Shown here one piece after another: positions 59,270 to 64,000 of a stretch of 64,000 bases of DNA; the stretch's first letter is position 1; each line of letters opens with the position of its first letter. The translations under genes were made by a program, and so were the position numbers. The stretch is from Pseudochryseolinea flava (GTDB lineage: Bacteria > Bacteroidota > Bacteroidia > Cytophagales > Cyclobacteriaceae), in assembly GCF_003286915.1 (NCBI RefSeq), contig NZ_QMFY01000015.1, positions 92,691-156,690 on the forward strand. The letters are read 5' to 3'. The notes under the pieces were generated by a model that was not told the origin of the DNA, made no database searches, and saw only the letters and a program-made list of their open reading frames with translations.

Positions 59270-60004
59270 TTACGGCTCCATCAGATTCAGCAGCTCACAC
59301 GTCTTGAACGCAGCATCTTGCTCTGCTTTCTTCTTGCTATTTCCATACCCGGTGCCTTGGGGGGCATTGTCGACCATCACCTGTGCGGTGAATTCTTTGT
59401 GATTTTTTCCTTTCTTAACGTTCAAGATTTCGAAGCGTACTTCCTTTCCTTCGCGTTGTGCCCACTCGATGATTTTACTTTTATAGTTGGAATTAGAATT
59501 GACTAATTCGTCGAGATCATAGTTTGGATTGATAAGCTTGTCGATGACAAACTTTTTGGTGCGCAGATAGCCCTTGTCCAGGTAAATCGCGCCCACGATC
59601 GCCTCCAAGGTATTGCCGAGAATAACTTGTTGAAGGTGAGCGTTCTTTTGATCGTATTGGACAATGTTACCGACGCCAATTTTTCGCGCCAGTAAATTCA
59701 GCGCCTCACGATTAACGATTCTGGAGCGAATCTCTGTCAGAAATCCTTCGGTACGGTAGGGGAATTTTTTGAAAAGATAATCGGCAACGGCAGCACCAAG
59801 AATAGCATCGCCGAGGTACTCGAGACGTTCGTTTGACTCTTTAAAACCTTCACCATTTTCTTTGGCGATAGAGCTATGAACCGTAGCAAGTCGGTACAAT
59901 TCGATATTTGACGGAGACAAACCAGCAATGTTTTCAATTGCACGGATGAGTTTCTCATCTGTCTTCGCTTTTCTCTTCGGTATCTTTAGGATTTTCCAGA
60001 CCAA
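59270..60004 (-). CDS. rnc: Ribonuclease III
   Basis: A 244-residue protein: an RNase III domain (about 15-160) with the signature NERLEYLGDAIL at 58-69 holding E62 and D66, a second acidic pair in NTLEAIVGAIYLDKG, and a C-terminal dsRNA-binding domain (about 170-240) ending with KKKAEQDAAFKTCELL. It cuts double-stranded RNA in rRNA maturation. It belongs to the conserved acpP-fabF-rnc order, 126 bp after fabF. Confidence 0.96.
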   Translation of the reverse strand: MVWKILKIPKRKAKTDEKLIRAIENIAGLSPSNIELYRLATVHSSIAKENGEGFKESNERLEYLGDAILGAAVADYLFKKFPYRTEGFLTEIRSRIVNREALNLLARKIGVGNIVQYDQKNAHLQQVILGNTLEAIVGAIYLDKGYLRTKKFVIDKLINPNYDLDELVNSNSNYKSKIIEWAQREGKEVRFEILNVKKGKNHKEFTAQVMVDNAPQGTGYGNSKKKAEQDAAFKTCELLNLMEP

Positions 60005-60130
60005 GCAGTGTGTGTTGTATTCCTCAATGCTAATTTAATAAGTTATTCCATATCCTCATGTCACTGTAAGATTGATAACCAGTGGGATAGGTAACTTGAT
60101 CCGGCGAACCGTTAGCCACGCGCGTCGAGC

Positions 60131-61378
60131 TTAAATTTTCTTAAGAAGAACTGAGAAATTGTGTCCACCAAAACCGAAGGTATTGCTGAGAGCAATGTTC
60201 ACTTTTCGCTCTTGTGCTTTGTTAAAAGTCAAATTCAGTGATGGATCCAATCCTGGATCATCTTCAAAGTGATTGATGGTCGGTGGAATGATTGACTCGT
60301 TAATGGCCAAGAGACATGCGATCGCTTCAATAGCGCCTGCTGCTCCGAGCAAGTGACCAGTCATAGATTTGGTTGAGCTGATATTGATCTTCTTGGCATG
60401 ATCACCAAACACCTTTTGGATCGCCTTGATTTCGCCAAGGTCACCCAGTGGTGTTGATGTACCGTGTGTATTTACGTAATCAATTTGATCAGCCGTGATA
60501 CCTGCATCTTCAAGGGCGTTGTACATCACTTGAATGATACCTGCGCCGTCAGGGTGAGGAGCAGTAATGTGATAAGCATCCGATGACATACCGCCACCGA
60601 TGATTTCACCATAGATTTTTGCACCACGCTTTTTAGCATGCTCATATTCTTCGAGGATCAGTGCACCAGCACCCTCGCCAAGTACGAAACCATCACGATC
60701 CTTATCATAAGGACGCGATGCTGTTTCAGGGGAGTCGTTTCTTTCCGAGAGCGCTTTCAACGCATTGAATCCACCAACACCGGCTTCACAAACAGCAGCC
60801 TCAGAGCCGCCAGACACAATGATGTCTGCTTTTCCAAGACGGATAAATGTGAAAGCGTCATATAGGGCATTCGTTGATGACGCGCACGCAGAAACCGTAA
60901 CATAGTTAGGGCCTCTGAAACCGTACTTAATTGAAATATGACCCGCGCTTAGATCGGGGATCATTTTAGGAATAAAGAAAGGATTGAAGCGCGGTGTGCC
61001 GTCTCCTTTCGTATAGCTTTTAACTTCTTCTTGGAAAGTGAGTAACCCCCCGATACCAGATCCCCAAATAACGCCAACGCGGTTTGGGTTAAGATCCGCT
61101 AACGGGAGGTTTGAATCTTTTATCGCTTCATCAACAGCCACCATCGCATATTGTGCGAACGGGTCCATCTTACGCGCTTCTTTTCTGTCCATGTAATTGC
61201 CGACATCGAAATTTTTAATCTCGCAGGCAAACTTGGTCTTGAAGTTTGTCGCATCAAAGCGTGTGATCGGGGCTGCGCCACTCGTTCCTTTCTTTAATCC
61301 GTCCCAGTATTCCGGTAAAGTATTTCCGATGGGAGTGAGTGCACCAAGTCCTGTAACGACAACTCGCTTTAATTGCAT
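60131..61378 (-). CDS. fabF: Beta-ketoacyl-ACP synthase II
   Basis: A 415-residue thiolase-fold enzyme. The nucleophile is Cys165 in TVSACASSTNA; the two active-site histidines lie in NTHGTSTPLGD and STKSMTGHLLGAAGAIEA. It condenses malonyl-ACP with acyl-ACP in fatty-acid elongation. It follows acpP by 37 bp on the same strand. Confidence 0.97.
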   Translation of the reverse strand: MQLKRVVVTGLGALTPIGNTLPEYWDGLKKGTSGAAPITRFDATNFKTKFACEIKNFDVGNYMDRKEARKMDPFAQYAMVAVDEAIKDSNLPLADLNPNRVGVIWGSGIGGLLTFQEEVKSYTKGDGTPRFNPFFIPKMIPDLSAGHISIKYGFRGPNYVTVSACASSTNALYDAFTFIRLGKADIIVSGGSEAAVCEAGVGGFNALKALSERNDSPETASRPYDKDRDGFVLGEGAGALILEEYEHAKKRGAKIYGEIIGGGMSSDAYHITAPHPDGAGIIQVMYNALEDAGITADQIDYVNTHGTSTPLGDLGEIKAIQKVFGDHAKKINISSTKSMTGHLLGAAGAIEAIACLLAINESIIPPTINHFEDDPGLDPSLNLTFNKAQERKVNIALSNTFGFGGHNFSVLLKKI

Positions 61379-61415
61379 GATGGATAGTATGTGGTTGTGA
61401 TGAGACGCTCGTCAA

Positions 61416-61655
61416 TTATTTCTTCACGTTCTGCTCCAAGTAAGAGATAGCTTGGCCTACTGTAGAGATATTCTCTGCTTGATCATCCGGAATAGAGATG
61501 TTGAATTCTTTTTCAAATTCCATGATCAATTCTACAGTGTCAAGTGAGTCAGCGCCTAAGTCGTTAGTAAAGCTAGCCTCGGGAGTAACTTCAGATTCTT
61601 CAACACCAAGTTTCTCGATGATGATCTGTTTTACTTTTTGTGCAATTTCAGACAT
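61416..61655 (-). CDS. acpP: Acyl carrier protein
   Basis: 79 acidic residues with the phosphopantetheine site Ser37 in [14 protein letters not shown]. It carries the growing acyl chains for FabF, FabZ and LpxA/LpxD encoded in this window. It is first in the acpP-fabF-rnc unit. Confidence 0.98.
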   Translation of the reverse strand: MSEIAQKVKQIIIEKLGVEESEVTPEASFTNDLGADSLDTVELIMEFEKEFNISIPDDQAENISTVGQAISYLEQNVKK

Positions 61656-61685
61656 GTTTTTAAGGTTTATGATTTAAAAATCTGT

Positions 61686-61718
61686 GCAAAGAAAGAGATT
61701 TGCGTCAATATTGTCAAA
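61686..61718 (-). promoter_or_regulatory. Possible promoter of acpP-fabF-rnc
   Basis: On the minus strand TTTG near 61718 is followed after about 21 bp by TTTCTTTG, a one-mismatch -7 box, about 31 bp before the acpP ATG. Confidence 0.4.
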
Positions 61719-61769
61719 CTTTTTTGATCTTGCCTAGAATGACCAAAAACAGCCTTTTTAATATACCAG

Positions 61770-62192
61770 ATGAAGAAAAGCAAGCTGATCATCGACTATG
61801 AGTTCAACTTTGACCTCCTCGGTCTCACTTCTACGGTGAAGGGATACAAGCTGGCGTGGGACTTGAATCAAGCACTCCACATTAACCTCATAAAACAGCC
61901 CGATTTGGTCGTCGGATTCAAAAATAATGAAGAAAAGTGCTTTTCTTTCTATGCTTATGAAACACAACTCAATCGTTTGAAATTATTCAAAAACAAAGCT
62001 TTTGAGAATGACCCCGGAAAGTATTTTTTAATCCCTGAATTTCCTCACTTCGATTTTATAATTTTGGCGGCTATGGAAGATCAGTACGCTCATCAGCAAT
62101 TGCTTAATTTGATCAAGTCTATCCCATCTGTTCAGTTCGTTGCCACGATTCCTTTGGAAGGGCTGAAATCCAAATCAAACTTTATCTTCTGA
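61770..62192 (+). CDS. IPExxxVDY family protein
   Basis: 140 residues. The family-naming motif appears as IPEFPHFDF (about 88-96), and the N-terminus KLIIDYEFNFDLLGLTS is typical. The family is restricted to Bacteroidota, has no known function and usually lies, as here, next to pyruvate kinase and the acpP-fabF-rnc cluster. Cytoplasmic; no membrane segment. Confidence 0.9.
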   Translation: MKKSKLIIDYEFNFDLLGLTSTVKGYKLAWDLNQALHINLIKQPDLVVGFKNNEEKCFSFYAYETQLNRLKLFKNKAFENDPGKYFLIPEFPHFDFIILAAMEDQYAHQQLLNLIKSIPSVQFVATIPLEGLKSKSNFIF

Positions 62193-62249
62193 TCGAATGC
62201 CGTACAACGCTTACCATACCACTCAATATTACGACTTACCATAAACCCT

Positions 62250-63680
62250 ATGTCAGACAAAGTATCGTACAACAAGACTAAAATTGTTGCCACTGTAGGC
62301 CCTGCATCAAACTCTAAAGAAATGCTGGCTTCCCTCATTAATGAAGGAGTCGACATCTTTAGATTGAACTTTTCGCACGGCAAACACGAAGACCACCTGA
62401 AAGTAATTCAATTTGTTCGTGAACTCAATAAAGAACTCGGAACAACAGTCGGCTTGCTTCAAGATCTTCAAGGTCCTAAAATCCGCATCGATGAAATGGC
62501 GCCAAACATTATCATTGAAGCCGGACAAGAACTCGTCATTACCACCAAAGACCTGATCGGTAATGAGAAAATTGCCAGCACATCGTACAAAAATCTCCCT
62601 AACGATGTTAAGGTTGGCGATATGATCCTCGTCGACGACGGCAAAATCGAATTGAAAGTAAAAGAAGTTCGTGGCGAAGAAGTTGTCACCGAAGTAGTGT
62701 ACGGAGGCCCATTGAAATCTCGCAAAGGTATCAACCTGCCGTTCAGTAAAGTGTCGGCTCCTTCACTCACCGAGAAAGATCTTAAAGACCTTGAATTCGG
62801 GATTGCGAACGACGTTGATTGGATCGCGCTCTCTTTCGTAAGAAAAGCGTTCGATATCCAGTCGATGCGTAAAATGATCGATGATAAAAAATCGTCAGCA
62901 AGAATCGTGGCTAAAATTGAAAAGCCAGAAGCGCTGAGCAATATCGATGAGATCATCGAATGTACCGACGCCATCATGGTTGCCCGCGGTGACCTCGGGG
63001 TTGAAATCTGGCTCGAAGAAGTTCCAATGGTGCAGAAAATGCTCGTGGAGAAATGTAACAAAGCTGGTAAACCTGTGATTGTTGCTACGCAGATGATGGA
63101 AAGTATGATCGAAAATCCTCGTCCAACACGTGCGGAAACAAACGACGTGGCCAATGCTGTAATGGATGGTGCGGATGCCGTAATGCTTTCTGCTGAAACT
63201 GCTGCCGGAAAATATCCAATCGAAGTAATTCGAAGCATGGTGCGTACAATCGCTTCCGTTGAAAAAAATCCAAACATGTATTTCCGTTTCCGTGATGTAG
63301 ATCCAAAATCTCCAGTGTACGTAAACGATAGCCTTGTACTTGCCGCTTGTAAGTTGGCAAAAGACGTAGGCGCGAAAGCCATCGTCGGCATGACAGCGTC
63401 TGGCTACACAGCCTTCAAATCATCTTCGCATCGCCCGAATACAAATATTTTCGTATTCACATCTAACAAGTCACTCATCAACAAAATGAACCTCGTGTGG
63501 GGATCACGCGCTTATCATTACGATAAGACAAACTCTACCGATGAAACGATTGCCGATGTAGAAGCGAAGTTGAAGGCTGAAGGTCACGTTAAATCCGGCG
63601 ACATCTTCATCTTCATGGCCAGCATGCCAATCCAAGATCGCGCGAGAACAAACACGCTGAAAATTAACGTCGTGAAATAA
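62250..63680 (+). CDS. pyk: Pyruvate kinase
   Basis: A 476-residue enzyme with ATVGPASNS at the N-terminus, FRLNFSHGKHEDH, LLQDLQGPKIRI, the catalytic-lysine region VAKIEKPEAL and the metal-binding IMVARGDLGVEI, then PTRAETNDVANAVMDGADAVMLS. It converts PEP and ADP to pyruvate and ATP. The C-terminal domain is complete. It follows the IPExxxVDY gene by 57 bp and ends in an intrinsic terminator. Confidence 0.97.
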   Translation: MSDKVSYNKTKIVATVGPASNSKEMLASLINEGVDIFRLNFSHGKHEDHLKVIQFVRELNKELGTTVGLLQDLQGPKIRIDEMAPNIIIEAGQELVITTKDLIGNEKIASTSYKNLPNDVKVGDMILVDDGKIELKVKEVRGEEVVTEVVYGGPLKSRKGINLPFSKVSAPSLTEKDLKDLEFGIANDVDWIALSFVRKAFDIQSMRKMIDDKKSSARIVAKIEKPEALSNIDEIIECTDAIMVARGDLGVEIWLEEVPMVQKMLVEKCNKAGKPVIVATQMMESMIENPRPTRAETNDVANAVMDGADAVMLSAETAAGKYPIEVIRSMVRTIASVEKNPNMYFRFRDVDPKSPVYVNDSLVLAACKLAKDVGAKAIVGMTASGYTAFKSSSHRPNTNIFVFTSNKSLINKMNLVWGSRAYHYDKTNSTDETIADVEAKLKAEGHVKSGDIFIFMASMPIQDRARTNTLKINVVK

Positions 63681-63707
63681 TCGCGACAAGTAATATTATT
63701 CGTTAAA

Positions 63708-63738
63708 AGAGAAGACCCCAAAAGGTCTTCTTTTTTTT
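63708..63738 (+). terminator. Intrinsic terminator after pyk
   Basis: AGAAGACC (63710-63717) pairs with GGTCTTCT (63724-63731) and is followed by a run of T's. Confidence 0.92.
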
Positions 63739-63759
63739 ATGATAGAATATTTATTAATC

Positions 63760-63780
63760 AACGATTAACGATTAACGATT
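63760..63780. repeat. Heptamer tandem array, unit AACGATT x3
   Basis: Three perfect AACGATT units, the same unit as the porX-side array at 17504-17524. They lie between the pyk terminator and the hairpin at 63785. Confidence 0.88.
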
Positions 63781-63784
63781 AAGG

Positions 63785-63825
63785 GCATCTCTAAAAACCC
63801 GATTTTGGAGATGCTTCGTTTTTTT
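63785..63825 (+). terminator. Hairpin with T-tract at the right edge, possibly part of an IS end
   Basis: GCATCTCTAAAA pairs with TTTTGGAGATGC (12 bp, one T-G), followed by TTCG and seven T's. It could be a second terminator. A further TTTTTAGAGGCATC at 63831-63844 is an inverted partial copy of the left arm, a pattern also seen at insertion-sequence ends. Confidence 0.5.
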
Positions 63826-64000
63826 AATCATTTTTAGAGGCATCATCCGTACGGTTTTTATGTCGACGTTGATTTTTTTTCTCCTCTATAGGAGGATTCT
63901 TGCCCTCATCGAGCGGATATCTACCTTTTTAGACTAACGTTCAGTTGAGTTAGCCTGAATAAATTGTATGTGATGTTCATTAAACCAATTGAAGTCTCGA
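63824..64000 (-). other. Unassigned edge region, possible gene or IS remnant
   Basis: No complete gene. The minus strand holds a 34-codon fragment ending at 63824 (IEEKKNQRRHKNRTDDASKN) and, beyond an in-frame stop, a frame open to the window edge from a stop at 63934-63936 (RDFNWFNEHHIQFIQANST). These may be a decayed or entering transposase or an unrelated gene tail; neither is recognisable. Confidence 0.25.

Noticed and set aside
62468..63391. 307-codon open frame antisense to pyruvate kinase
   Set aside because: It lies wholly inside pyk, whose motifs are complete. The translation is Ser/Thr/Ile-rich low complexity without a recognisable domain, as expected of a shadow frame.

Overview
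The window looks like chromosomal DNA of a free-living Bacteroidota, most likely order Cytophagales. Markers are the LpxC/FabZ fusion, the type IX secretion regulator PorX, DUF3822, DUF4296, IPExxxVDY, four-helix-bundle and PorT-like families, and promoter boxes of the Bacteroidota form TAnnTTTG. No rRNA, tRNA, CRISPR array, phage or intact insertion sequence was seen. Nearly all of it is ordinary, densely packed housekeeping sequence; the unusual material lies between the genes.

Layout. 1-5.3 kb: partial DUF3822 gene, Nudix hydrolase, DUF1573, DUF423, YggS, GH3-like enzyme, LysE exporter. 5.3-8.2 kb: DUF58 / BatD-like / von Willebrand (BatA-like) operon. 8.4-11.1 kb: DUF4296 lipoprotein and MutS2. 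11.2-17.3 kb: a lipoprotein, then the lipid A gene block (ABC ATPase, LpxA, LpxC/FabZ, LpxD, HD hydrolase). 17.5-21.8 kb: porX-tsaE-ald and a TPR/DUF6624 protein. 21.9-27.9 kb: ValRS, an MFS protein, an rRNA methyltransferase and MarR. 28-31.9 kb: an EmrAB-TolC-type efflux operon divergent from marR. 32-36.8 kb: fumarylacetoacetase, flavin reductase, two tandem beta-barrels, PurU. 36.8-38.6 kb: a repeat-rich island with one methyltransferase. 38.6-41.3 kb: ECF sigma / anti-sigma / secreted protein operon. 41.5-45.7 kb: MacA-like / MacB-like / TolC operon. 45.8-53.6 kb: TIG lipoprotein, PurB, ferredoxin reductase, CDF transporter, outer-membrane proteins. 53.6-59.2 kb: MORN protein, BamA-like protein, Lgt, NadE, a four-helix-bundle pseudogene. 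59.3-64 kb: rnc-fabF-acpP, IPExxxVDY and pyruvate kinase.

How the genes work together. The lpx block plus fabF/acpP and lgt build the outer membrane and its lipoproteins. Two exporters each have an outer-membrane TolC. PorX, and possibly the PorV/PorQ-like barrel, relate to type IX secretion. NadE, PurB, PurU, Ald, Pyk and the tyrosine-catabolism enzyme fumarylacetoacetase are core metabolism.

The most interesting signal is a set of short tandem arrays, almost all with a 7-bp period but with different unit sequences, between genes. At least seven lie within about 40 bp upstream of a start codon, and several abut a TAnnTTTG box on the side where the -33 element should be. Three copies of a GC-rich dispersed repeat each sit upstream of one of these array-bearing genes. 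A 341-bp MITE-like element interrupts one array, and a decayed four-helix-bundle gene is bracketed by inverted arrays.
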